64,000 nucleotides of DNA, taken from Blattabacterium cuenoti (GTDB taxonomy: Bacteria > Bacteroidota > Bacteroidia > Flavobacteriales > Blattabacteriaceae). A program made the position numbers and the translations under genes. The stretch is from contig NZ_CP059218.1 in assembly GCF_014252335.1 (NCBI RefSeq), positions 455,078 to 519,077 of the forward strand. Direction: 5' to 3'. Positions 54,121 through 64,000 of this stretch are shown here, piece by piece; within the stretch, counting starts at the first letter, position 1, and the number at the start of each line of letters is the position of its first letter. The notes under the pieces are model-generated. The model made no database searches, was not told where the DNA came from, and saw nothing but the letters and a program-made list of their open reading frames with translations.

Positions 54121-55389
54121 TTACTTGACTATTTTGTTAAATAAAATACATACATTATGTCCACCAAAACCAAAAGTATTGCATAGATTTATATTAACAT
54201 ATTTTTTTATTTTATTATTTGGTATAAAATTGATTTTTGAATCTATTTTATTATCAATTTGAAATAAATTAATAGTTGGAGGAATGATATTTTTAGTTAA
54301 TGGTAAAATCGAAGCTATTGCTTCGATAGCTCCAGCTGCCCCTAATAAATGTCCAGTCATGGATTTAGTAGAATTAATATATATTTTATAAATGTGTTCA
54401 CCAAATACTTTTTTAATAGCTTTAATTTCTGCTAAATCTCCTAAAATAGTAGATGTTCCATGAGAATTAATATGATTAACTTCTTTATATGTAATTCCTG
54501 CATCTTTCATAGCTAATTTCATAGCTATAATTATCCCTTTTCCTTCTGGATGTGGAGTAGTAATATGATATGCATCTCCTGACATACCAATACCTCCTAT
54601 TTCTGCATACATTTTAGCGTTTCTATTTTTTGCATGAAAATATTCTTCTAATATAAGACATCCTGCTCCCTCTCCTAAAACAAATCCATCTCTATTTTTA
54701 TCAAAAGGACGAGAAGCAGTTTTATAATCTTCATTTCTAGTAGATAAAGCATGTAAAGCATTAAATCCGCCAACTCCACTTTGCGTAATTGCCGCTTCTG
54801 AACCACCTGATATTATAATATCCGCTTTTCCCAAACATATTAAATGATATGCATCAACAATAGCATTTGATGAAGACGCACAAGCAGAAACTGTAGCATA
54901 ATTTGGTCCATGAATTCCATATTTCATTGAAATATATCCAGAAGTTGTATCAATTAACATTTTAGGAATAAAATATGGACTAAATCTAGGTGATCCATCT
55001 CCTTTTACATAATTAGAAATAGAATTTTCTAAATTAAGTAATCCTCCTATTCCAGATGCCCAAACTACACCAATTCGTTCTTTATTAATGTTTTTATTAG
55101 TAAAATTAATTTTACTATCTATTATTGCTTCATCCGTAGCAATAATACCATATTGAATACAATGATCTAATTTTATACGATCCTTTGAATTAAAAAAAAT
55201 ACTAGCATCATAATTTTTTAATTCACAAGCAAATTTGGTTTTATATTTTTTAGTATTAAAATAAGTAATGAGTTCACATCCATTTACTCCATTAATAAGT
55301 GATCTCCAATAATCTTTTATATTATTTCCTATAGGTGTTATACACCCCATCCCAGTTACTACTACTCTTTTTTTTTTATATTTTATCAT
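54121..55389 (-). CDS. fabF: 3-oxoacyl-ACP synthase II (FabF)
   Basis: FabF elongates acyl-ACP with malonyl-ACP. The 422 residues show the Cys in SACASSSNAIV near 170, His in INSHGTSTILGD near 309 (NxHGTST reads NSHGTST) and His in SMTGHLLGAAGA near 346: an intact Cys-His-His triad. GFGGHNVCILF is near the C-terminus. It follows acpP by nine bases. Together with the FabH-type enzyme and AcpP it makes the condensing steps of fatty acid synthesis. Confidence 0.96.
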   Translation of the reverse strand: MIKYKKKRVVVTGMGCITPIGNNIKDYWRSLINGVNGCELITYFNTKKYKTKFACELKNYDASIFFNSKDRIKLDHCIQYGIIATDEAIIDSKINFTNKNINKERIGVVWASGIGGLLNLENSISNYVKGDGSPRFSPYFIPKMLIDTTSGYISMKYGIHGPNYATVSACASSSNAIVDAYHLICLGKADIIISGGSEAAITQSGVGGFNALHALSTRNEDYKTASRPFDKNRDGFVLGEGAGCLILEEYFHAKNRNAKMYAEIGGIGMSGDAYHITTPHPEGKGIIIAMKLAMKDAGITYKEVNHINSHGTSTILGDLAEIKAIKKVFGEHIYKIYINSTKSMTGHLLGAAGAIEAIASILPLTKNIIPPTINLFQIDNKIDSKINFIPNNKIKKYVNINLCNTFGFGGHNVCILFNKIVK

Positions 55390-55398
55390 ATAAAATAT

Positions 55399-55647
55399 TC
55401 ATACTTTTTTATCTTTTATAAGCTCTTGAATAGATGTTATTGCCTCTTTAACAGTAGTAATTTTTTCTGCTTCTTCATCAGAAATACTAATATTAAATTC
55501 TTTTTCAAATTCCATAATTAATTCCACAATATCCAAAGAATCAGCTCCTAAATCATTAGCAAAATTAGCAGATGGAATTACATCTTTCTTTTCTATTCCT
55601 AATTTGTCAGAAATAATAGAATTAATTTTTGATGAAATATCAGACAT
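55399..55647 (-). CDS. acpP: acyl carrier protein
   Basis: This is an 82-residue acidic acyl carrier protein. The phosphopantetheine Ser is in LGADSLDIVELIMEFE near residue 36. It carries growing acyl chains for FabF and FabH. It is nine bases upstream of fabF. The minus-strand word TAATTTTG (55670-55677) lies 22 bases before its ATG. Confidence 0.97.
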   Translation of the reverse strand: MSDISSKINSIISDKLGIEKKDVIPSANFANDLGADSLDIVELIMEFEKEFNISISDEEAEKITTVKEAITSIQELIKDKKV

Positions 55648-55669
55648 AAATTAAAATTTTGATTTCATA

Positions 55670-55677
55670 CAAAATTA
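55670..55677 (-). promoter_or_regulatory. possible -7 element (TAATTTTG) for acpP
   Basis: On the minus strand the word fits TAnnTTTG and its 22-base distance to the ATG is similar to that of the pdhA promoter. No TTTG is seen at the -33 position, so it is only tentative. Confidence 0.3.
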
Positions 55678-55757
55678 GAAAACTTTTTTAAATAAAAAAT
55701 GAATTTTTTAAATTATTGAATATGATTTATTTAGGTAATTATTAAATATTTTAATTT

Positions 55758-55997
55758 TTATAATAAAATAATTATATAATTATTATATATTTTCAATATC
55801 CCACCATATAAGATTTGTAATTCTACTTGTTTATGATCATATAATTGTATTATTTTTATCAATCCTGTTTTCAATATAGCAATCAATGGTGCATGATTTT
55901 TTAATAATTGAAAACTACCATATTCTCCAGGGAGAATCACTGACTTAACATGATTTTTATATAATAATTGTTGATCATTAATAATTTTTATTTTCAT
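55758..55997 (-). CDS. atpC: F1 ATP synthase epsilon subunit (short form)
   Basis: The 79 residues form only the N-terminal beta-sandwich (VKSVILPGEYGSFQLLKNHAPLIAILKTG); the C-terminal helical arm of the E. coli subunit is missing. This shorter form is the normal state in Bacteroidota. Epsilon couples the rotor to F1. It follows atpD by two bases. The other atp genes are not in the window; Flavobacteriia commonly place atpD-atpC apart from the rest. Confidence 0.92.
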   Translation of the reverse strand: MKIKIINDQQLLYKNHVKSVILPGEYGSFQLLKNHAPLIAILKTGLIKIIQLYDHKQVELQILYGGILKIYNNYIIILL

Positions 55998-55999
55998 TA

Positions 56000-57583
<1,584 letters not shown>

Positions 57584-57628
57584 TTAACAGATTATTAAAT
57601 TATTTAAAGTTACAAAAATTAAAAAATT

Positions 57629-58570
57629 TTGAAAATTTACTCATGTATAGAGGATTTTTACTCATTTTCTCCATGTGTATTTTCACTTGGATTTTTTGAT
57701 GGAGTTCATTTGGGTCATAAAAAATTAATTAATTATTTATTAAAACAAACAAAAAAAGAAAAATATACCTCTGTTTTATTAACTTTTAATCCTCATCCTA
57801 AGGAAGTATTAAATCCAAAACAAAAAATATTTTATTTAAATACTTTATCTGAAAAGATATGTCATTTAAAACAAACTGGAATTGAACATCTTATTATTCA
57901 TCCTTTTACAACAAAATTTTCACAAATGAATATTCAAAATTTTTTAAAAAACAAATTACTTTCTTCAATTAAAATTGAAATTTTTATAATAGGATATGAT
58001 TTTCATGTAGGAAAAAATAGAATACATGCTTATAATAATTTACAATATTGTTCAAAATTATATGGATTTACATTAAAACAAATAAATCCATATAAAATAC
58101 AAAATACAATAATATGTTCTACTAATATTAGACAATCTATTTTAAATGGAGACATTAAGTGGTCAAATCAAGCTTTAGGTTATTCATATTCTTTATCTGG
58201 TTATGTTATTAAAGGGAATGGAATAGGTAGAAAAATATTAACTTATCCTACTGCTAATATTCAAATAACTAATAATAAAATACTTCCTAAAAAAGGAGTT
58301 TATGCCGTCAATGTTTTATTTTTAGAAACAATATATCAAGGAATTATGAATATCGGAACTTCACCAACTATAAATATAAATAATAAAAAAATTAAAATTG
58401 AAGTTCATATTTTTAATTTTTGCAAGATTTTATATGGTAAAATAATCAATCTGTTTATTATAGAAATGATTAGAGAAGAAAAAAAATTTAATTCCATTCA
58501 AGAATTAAAAACACAAATTAAATTGGATCAAATAACAGCAAAATCTGTTTTAAAATTTCAATCAAGTTGA
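57629..58570 (+). CDS. ribF: bifunctional riboflavin kinase/FAD synthetase
   Basis: RibF converts riboflavin to FMN and FMN to FAD. The 313 residues start best from TTG 57629 (KIYSCIEDF), as the conserved LGFFDGVHLGHKKLI adenylyltransferase loop near residue 20 needs the preceding segment. The flavokinase domain begins near 183 with VIKGNGIGRKILTYPTANI. Both domains are intact. It diverges from atpD and its stop overlaps the next gene by four bases in the form TTGA. Confidence 0.94.
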   Translation: MKIYSCIEDFYSFSPCVFSLGFFDGVHLGHKKLINYLLKQTKKEKYTSVLLTFNPHPKEVLNPKQKIFYLNTLSEKICHLKQTGIEHLIIHPFTTKFSQMNIQNFLKNKLLSSIKIEIFIIGYDFHVGKNRIHAYNNLQYCSKLYGFTLKQINPYKIQNTIICSTNIRQSILNGDIKWSNQALGYSYSLSGYVIKGNGIGRKILTYPTANIQITNNKILPKKGVYAVNVLFLETIYQGIMNIGTSPTININNKKIKIEVHIFNFCKILYGKIINLFIIEMIREEKKFNSIQELKTQIKLDQITAKSVLKFQSS

Positions 58571-61245
58571 TAAATAATAATATTAATAATCTTATTCAAG
58601 ATTTAAAAAAAACTTGTTTAAAAAAAATTATCAGATTAGTATCTTTTGATGAAAACGTTTCACATAATATTAAAACACAATATAAAAATAAACCCTTTTG
58701 TAATTATTCTACAATATCTCAATTAATGGAAAAAATATCTGGATTATCTATTTTTCCTGAATCCAACTTATTTTTTTATTTTTTTATTTTGCTAAAACAA
58801 AAAAAATGCATTTTATCTAATACATTTCATTATTATTCAACATGGGCATATAATATATTAAAAGATTTCCAAATTTTAGATTTTAATTTAACTAATATAA
58901 AAAATTTTTTTTCTTATACTATTTCTATAGAAAAAATAAACATATGGAATACAAATACTTATAATACACAATCTAACTTATTAAAAGAAAATATTTTGTT
59001 TTGGCAAGAAATAAAAAAATACTATTATTATCTTAATACTGAATTACTGAAAATCAAAAAGGGATATACTGGAATGATTTTTAGACAAGCAATTTCTCAA
59101 TTTGAAAATTATTTATTTAACAATCAAGAATATTTTTTATTTTTAATTCCTTCTAATTTATATTTTTTAAATGAATGTGAAAAAAAACTTATTCAAAATT
59201 CAATTAAATTTAATGTAGGATCTATTTATTATTATAATAAATACTCAAAATCATATCATTATAATGTTTTTTTAAAAAAAAAAAAAAAGAATAACATTAA
59301 AATTTTTAGTGGATCTAGAGATATTGATCAAATTAAAATAATAGAACAAATTATTCATAAACTGATAAAACAAGGATCTAAAATAGATCAAATAATTATT
59401 ATATTAGGTGATAGTTATTTAATTGAATTGTTATCCAATACATTACATAACTTAAATATTCCAATACAAACATCTATTGAATTTCCATTATATAATTTGT
59501 TATTGCATAATACATTTTATTCAATTTTACAATTGATTAAAAATAAAGAAATATATAAAAAATTTTATAAAAAAGATATATTACGAGTATTATCTAATGG
59601 ATATATAAAAAAATTTTTTCTTAATAATAATATATCATGCATAGAAAACATTCATGCTATAAATGATGATAATTATTTAAACATACAACTTGTCAATAAA
59701 TATATAATAGATGATATAAAAATTATTTTTAATAATTACAATAACATATTTATTTGGTTTTTACAAATACTTAAAATATTTCAAACATTTTTATCCCAAT
59801 CTGTTAAAGAACATATATTGGAATTACAATTTATTCTGAAATTAGAAAAATATCTTACAAAAATCATTGATATAACAAATAATTTTAATTTTGATATACA
59901 AGATTTATTAATTATTTATCAAAACTTTATCACTAATAATACAATACCATATCCATATAATAATACAAAAGGATTAAAAATAATAAAATTTCATAATAAC
60001 TTTAATTTAGATTATTTAGAAAATACAATTATTACATCTTTTAATGAAGGATGTATTCCTCCAATTATGCAAAATTATATAGACAAAACTTTTTTATCTA
60101 CTGAGCTTAGAAATAAATTTAAAATCTATTGTATATACAATAATAAAAATAATAATAAATATTATTTTCAATATATTCAAAATATTTTGAATAATTCAAA
60201 CAACATTTTTTTAATATATAATAATGAAAAAGATGAATTTAATTCAGGAGAAAAAAGTCGATTTATACATCAAATGGAAATAAATTACACATTTGATGAA
60301 AATACAACAACAAAATATCAAGTATGTAATAATAATAATGAAAATAATCAACAATCAATAATAATAAAAAAAACAAATTATATAATTAATAGATTACATA
60401 AAATTGCCAATTCTGGATTTTCTCCATCATCTATTATGTTATATAATAAAAATAAATTAGATTTTTATTACAATAAAATACTTGAATTAAACAATATTAA
60501 AAATATTTCATTTAAACAAAAAATTGGAAATATTGTTCATAAAATATTAGAAATTTTATATTCTCCCATTAAAGGACATTTATTAAAATTAAAATATATT
60601 CATGAGATGAAAAATCATTATTTTGATATTTCAAAAAGAGTAATATATAAATATAAAACTAAAGATACAGATACTAAAAATATATTCTTATTGTCTTTAG
60701 TTACCACTTATGTAAAAAATTTTATTTCTTGGGATGAAAAAGAAATTTTAAATGGACATAAAATTGTGATAAAAGAAATTGAATATACCGTTTCTACAAA
60801 AATTAATCAAATGATCATGATGCATTATGATACAGTTTATTTAAAAGGAATAATTGATCGTATAGATGAATATGACGGTATAACTAGAATTATTGATTAT
60901 AAAATTGGAGTTTCCAAAGTAAAAAATCTTTATATATCTTCAAAAACAATTCAAAATATTTTTAACACTCCATATTATGGAAATATAATGCAATTATTAA
61001 TTTATATATATTTATGGTATAAATCCCCTATAGTTAACTCTAAAATCTCTCCATTAATTGCAATTGTTGCTCCTGAAAAAGAAAAAAATAATTATATTTC
61101 TACTATATATATAAATATTTTTAAAAATAAACAAATCATATATGAATGTTATAAACAAAAAATTTTTCCACATTTAACTAAAATAATTTCAGAAATTTTA
61201 GATCCCAAAATGCCAATTATAATAAATTATATTAATGATTTTTAA
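58567..61245 (+). CDS. AddB-like PD-(D/E)XK nuclease family protein
   Basis: The 892-residue protein resembles the AddB-type partner of the AddAB helicase-nuclease: a diverged helicase-like body without a Walker A motif and a C-terminal RecB-family nuclease domain (GNIVHKILEILY near 659, LKGIIDRIDEYDG near 757, RIIDYKIG near 772). The catalytic Asp and Lys of the last motif are present. No Fe-S cysteine set is visible. Bacteroidota homologues of about 900-960 residues are typical. The start TTG overlaps the ribF stop in the form TTGA, so the N-terminus is not certain. The frame passes through a run of 15 A (59274-59288) and stays open. It converges on leuB with 14 bases shared. Confidence 0.8.
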   Translation: MINNNINNLIQDLKKTCLKKIIRLVSFDENVSHNIKTQYKNKPFCNYSTISQLMEKISGLSIFPESNLFFYFFILLKQKKCILSNTFHYYSTWAYNILKDFQILDFNLTNIKNFFSYTISIEKINIWNTNTYNTQSNLLKENILFWQEIKKYYYYLNTELLKIKKGYTGMIFRQAISQFENYLFNNQEYFLFLIPSNLYFLNECEKKLIQNSIKFNVGSIYYYNKYSKSYHYNVFLKKKKKNNIKIFSGSRDIDQIKIIEQIIHKLIKQGSKIDQIIIILGDSYLIELLSNTLHNLNIPIQTSIEFPLYNLLLHNTFYSILQLIKNKEIYKKFYKKDILRVLSNGYIKKFFLNNNISCIENIHAINDDNYLNIQLVNKYIIDDIKIIFNNYNNIFIWFLQILKIFQTFLSQSVKEHILELQFILKLEKYLTKIIDITNNFNFDIQDLLIIYQNFITNNTIPYPYNNTKGLKIIKFHNNFNLDYLENTIITSFNEGCIPPIMQNYIDKTFLSTELRNKFKIYCIYNNKNNNKYYFQYIQNILNNSNNIFLIYNNEKDEFNSGEKSRFIHQMEINYTFDENTTTKYQVCNNNNENNQQSIIIKKTNYIINRLHKIANSGFSPSSIMLYNKNKLDFYYNKILELNNIKNISFKQKIGNIVHKILEILYSPIKGHLLKLKYIHEMKNHYFDISKRVIYKYKTKDTDTKNIFLLSLVTTYVKNFISWDEKEILNGHKIVIKEIEYTVSTKINQMIMMHYDTVYLKGIIDRIDEYDGITRIIDYKIGVSKVKNLYISSKTIQNIFNTPYYGNIMQLLIYIYLWYKSPIVNSKISPLIAIVAPEKEKNNYISTIYINIFKNKQIIYECYKQKIFPHLTKIISEILDPKMPIIINYINDF

Positions 61246-62302
61246 TATATAATTCTATATAATTACCTACTTCTTCAGTTGAATAATATTTTTCCAATGG
61301 ATGAACAATATCCTTGGTGATAATATTATTATTTATAGAATTTTTAACTGCATTTTCGATAAGTTTTTGTTCTTTATATAAACCAAAATAATGAAACATC
61401 ATAGACACTGATAATATACATCCTAATGGATTGGCAATATTTTTCCCTGCAGCTTGAGGATAAGATCCATGAATAGGTTCAAATAAAGCTTTTTTATTTT
61501 TTCCAATAGAAGCAGATGGTATCATTCCTAAAGAACCACTTAATATACTAGCTTCATCAGATAATATATCCCCAAACATATTATCTGATAATATCACATC
61601 AAAATCTATAGGATTCATAATAATTTTCATAGAAGCATTATCTACATATAAACATTCCAATTGTACATGTGGATAATCTAATGCCAGCTTTTGTATTACT
61701 TCACGCCATAATCTAGATGTTTCTAACACATTAGCTTTATCAACTAATGTTAATTTTTTTTTTCTAGCATCAGCGGCTTGGAATGCCATAATTCCAATTT
61801 CTTTAATTTCATCTTTCGAATACATACAATAATCATAAGCTATTTCACCATTTTTTAAACGACCTTTTTTTCCAAAATAAATTCCACTACTTAATTCACG
61901 ATATATTACAAAATCTACATTAGGTAAGATTGGTTTGTTTATAGTATTAGATGAATAATGAATATTTTCATAACCAATTATTGGTCTTATATTACAAAAT
62001 AATCTCATTTTTTTTCTTAAACGTAATAATCCATCTTCTGGTCTCATTCCAATTGGATAATTATCATATTTATCATCACCTATAGCACCAAATAAGACTG
62101 CGTCTGCTTTCAGACAATTTTCTATAGTATCGTCAGGCATTGGATTATTATATTTTCTAATTGCTAATTTACCTGCTATAGCTTCTGTATACAAAAAATT
62201 ATGATTAAATTTATTATTTATACACAATAAAATTTTTTTCCCTTGTCGTATTACTTCAGGTCCAATTCCATCGCCCTCTATAATCACTATCCTTTTTTTC
62301 AT
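61232..62302 (-). CDS. leuB: 3-isopropylmalate dehydrogenase
   Basis: LeuB oxidises 3-isopropylmalate in leucine synthesis. The 356 residues show the substrate-binding LRLRKKMRLFCNIRP, YRELSSGIYFGKKG near 134, the VDNASM and DVILSDNMFGDILSDEASILSGSLGMIPSAS metal and NAD regions, and FEPIHGSYPQAAGKNIANPLG near 270. All key residues appear intact. It is 15 bases downstream of leuD and overlaps the AddB-like gene end by 14 bases. Confidence 0.96.
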   Translation of the reverse strand: MKKRIVIIEGDGIGPEVIRQGKKILLCINNKFNHNFLYTEAIAGKLAIRKYNNPMPDDTIENCLKADAVLFGAIGDDKYDNYPIGMRPEDGLLRLRKKMRLFCNIRPIIGYENIHYSSNTINKPILPNVDFVIYRELSSGIYFGKKGRLKNGEIAYDYCMYSKDEIKEIGIMAFQAADARKKKLTLVDKANVLETSRLWREVIQKLALDYPHVQLECLYVDNASMKIIMNPIDFDVILSDNMFGDILSDEASILSGSLGMIPSASIGKNKKALFEPIHGSYPQAAGKNIANPLGCILSVSMMFHYFGLYKEQKLIENAVKNSINNNIITKDIVHPLEKYYSTEEVGNYIELYIKNH

Positions 62303-62317
62303 ATGATTTTGTATTAA

Positions 62318-62920
62318 TTATATTATATGGAAATAGGAGGTTTTCTTTTCAAACATCTCAATATTTTCTGTTATAGATCTTAAATATGATAAATTATCAT
62401 ATCCATTAAGAAAACAATTTTTTTGATATGAATTAATTGTAAAATTTTGATATTCACTAGTTTCTAAAATCATTATTTTTTGCTTTATTAAATTAATTAA
62501 AATTTTGGTTTTATAATTTTGTTCTACTTGATAAAATAATTTATTCAAAAAGGTATTAGATACTTCTAAAGTTAATAATCCATTATTAAATGCATTTTCT
62601 TTAAAAATATCTGCAAAAAAACTTGATATTACTACTTTAAATCCATATTGCATTATAGCCCATACTGCATGTTCACGACTAGATCCACATCCAAAATTTC
62701 TTCCAGATAATAAAATTTGGCCTGAAAAATAAGGGTTATTCAAAACAAAATTTGTATTTAAATTATCATTTTTATTATATCTCCAATCTCTAAACAGATG
62801 TTGACCAAATATTTTTATCCCAGTTTCTTTTAAAAAACGTGCAGGAATAATTTGATCTGTATCAATATTTTCCCTATTTAATGGAACTACTTGACTAATT
62901 AAAATAGAAAATTTCTTCAT
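62318..62920 (-). CDS. leuD: 3-isopropylmalate dehydratase small subunit
   Basis: LeuD (200 residues) forms the isopropylmalate isomerase together with LeuC. The NIDTDQIIPARFLK segment at the start and LLSGRNFGCGSSREHAVWAI near 70 match the family. It follows leuC by two bases and precedes leuB by 15. In many Bacteroidota leuA lies between leuD and leuB, but it is absent here. Confidence 0.95.
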   Translation of the reverse strand: MKKFSILISQVVPLNRENIDTDQIIPARFLKETGIKIFGQHLFRDWRYNKNDNLNTNFVLNNPYFSGQILLSGRNFGCGSSREHAVWAIMQYGFKVVISSFFADIFKENAFNNGLLTLEVSNTFLNKLFYQVEQNYKTKILINLIKQKIMILETSEYQNFTINSYQKNCFLNGYDNLSYLRSITENIEMFEKKTSYFHII

Positions 62921-62922
62921 AA

Positions 62923-64000
62923 TTAAATATTTTGTTTGAGATACTTCATAATATCAACAATTTTTCCTGTAATAGCTATAATAGCAGCTGTTAAAGGACT
63001 AACTAATAAAGTTTTAACATTTGTACCTTGTCGACCTTCAAAATTTCTATTAGATGTTGATATACAATATTCTCCTTTTGGAATTTTATCTTCATTCATG
63101 CCTAAACATATAGAACATCCTGGTTGACGAAACTCAAATCCTGAATAGTAAAAAATTTTATCTAATCCTTCTTTTTTTGCTTTTTGAATCACTCTTTGTG
63201 ATCCAGGGACTATCATAGCCTTAACATGAGTCGCAATTTTTTTACCTTGTATTATAGAAGCAACTATTCTAAGATCTTCTATTCTAGAATTTGTACAACT
63301 TCCAATAAACACATAATTAATTTTTTTCCCTATTAGTAATTCACCTGGCTTAAATCCCATATATTTTAATGCTCTTTTATGATTTTCATTAGATGAATAT
63401 GGAATTCTATTAGTAATTTTTATCCCCATTCCAGGTGTTGTACCATATGTTATCATAGGTTCTATATTTTCAACATCTATAATATATTGTTGATCAAAAT
63501 TATAATTTATATCTGTTTTTAAATTTTTCCAAAAAGATTTTAATTTATTATTTGGATTACCCTTTAATTTATTTTTTAAATAATTAAAAGTAATTTGATC
63601 AGGTGCAATTAATCCTCCCTTTGCTCCCATTTCAATACTCATGTTACATATTGTCATTCTTCCTTCCATACTCATATTTTCAATTACTAATCCAGTATAT
63701 TCTATAAAATACCCTACACCTGCATCAACTCCTAATTTAGATATGAGATATAAAATTATATCCTTTGGAGTTACTCCTATTTTTAATTTTTTACCATTTA
63801 ATTTAATATTCATTTGTTTAGGTTTTGTCACCAATAAACATTGAGATGCTAATACCATAGCAACTTGACTAGTTCCAATTCCAAAAGCAACACTACCAAA
63901 CGCACCATGTGTAGAAGTATGACTATCCCCACATACAATTGTCATTCCAGGAAGAGTCATGCCCAATTCTGGACCAATCACGTGTACTATGCCATGATTT
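62923..64000 (-). CDS. leuC: 3-isopropylmalate dehydratase large subunit, cut at window end
   Basis: The visible part spans about 359 residues to the stop and has the aconitase features: [35 protein letters not shown] with the first Fe-S cysteine, and [18 protein letters not shown] with two further cysteines. The frame continues to base 64000 with no ATG needed; compared with the usual length about 110 N-terminal residues, including the start, lie outside the window. It is the upstream gene of the leuC-leuD-leuB operon. Confidence 0.96.
   Translation of the reverse strand, partial: NHGIVHVIGPELGMTLPGMTIVCGDSHTSTHGAFGSVAFGIGTSQVAMVLASQCLLVTKPKQMNIKLNGKKLKIGVTPKDIILYLISKLGVDAGVGYFIEYTGLVIENMSMEGRMTICNMSIEMGAKGGLIAPDQITFNYLKNKLKGNPNNKLKSFWKNLKTDINYNFDQQYIIDVENIEPMITYGTTPGMGIKITNRIPYSSNENHKRALKYMGFKPGELLIGKKINYVFIGSCTNSRIEDLRIVASIIQGKKIATHVKAMIVPGSQRVIQKAKKEGLDKIFYYSGFEFRQPGCSICLGMNEDKIPKGEYCISTSNRNFEGRQGTNVKTLLVSPLTAAIIAITGKIVDIMKYLKQNI

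Overview
This window looks like part of the chromosome of a strongly reduced, very AT-rich member of the Bacteroidota (Flavobacteriia), most likely a Blattabacterium-type cockroach endosymbiont or a close relative. The evidence is a set of Bacteroidota-specific families and gene pairs (DUF4290-murA, DUF1599-tpiA, the alternative GlmU beside type-B L31, rpsO-pnp-short RpoD, acpP-fabF-rnc, uppS-bamA, ddl-PASTA protein-RluD), a bacterial GH3 protein, a gdhA-type glutamate dehydrogenase and the almost complete absence of mobile or accessory DNA. Other signs of reduction are long homopolymer runs, tail-to-tail overlapping genes and TTG starts. The species name is inference; no 16S rRNA is in the window. 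TGA acts as stop (code 11).

Layout. 1-5401: the end of tRNA-Val, recG, DUF4290, murA, greA and a HIT protein. 5402-6371: a long spacer without a recognisable gene. 6372-13618: an alpha/beta hydrolase, a frameshifted 5-formyltetrahydrofolate cyclo-ligase, rseP, the iron-uptake set feoA-feoB plus a 55-residue Cys-rich membrane peptide, ddl and a PASTA protein. 13640-25323: RluD-type synthase, mgtE, leuS, gdhA, pyrH-frr, asnS-rpoN, sufE. 25374-31081: metE, alternative glmU, rpmE2, fabH-like, menaquinone methyltransferase. 31104-36003: GH3, rpsO, pnp, rpoD. 36025-38143: tRNA-Arg overlapping tpiA, DUF1599, then a hairpin-rich divergent spacer. 38144-45305: murF, PDH E1-alpha and E2, a TerC protein, a tatA microgene, a PpiD-like foldase, tRNA-Phe. 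45330-53374: bamA, uppS, nadK, a GHMP kinase, RluB-type synthase, aroQ, engB, alpha/beta hydrolase. 53384-57544: rnc, fabF, acpP, atpC, atpD. 57629-64000: ribF, an AddB-like nuclease, and leuB-leuD-leuC (leuC cut by the window end).

Taken together the genes describe a cell with a peptidoglycan wall (murA, murF, ddl, uppS), an outer membrane built by BamA, type II fatty acid synthesis, PDH plus ATP synthase, ferrous iron uptake, glutamate metabolism and amino acid biosynthesis useful to a host (leucine, methionine, shikimate pathway). I did not find a clear new biological system, defence island, prophage, insertion sequence or CRISPR. The points most worth a second look are the frameshifted A13 tract, tpiA ending inside tRNA-Arg, the Feo-linked micropeptide, the 24-bp minisatellite in bamA, the degraded leucyl-tRNA synthetase editing site, and two long palindrome-bearing spacers.
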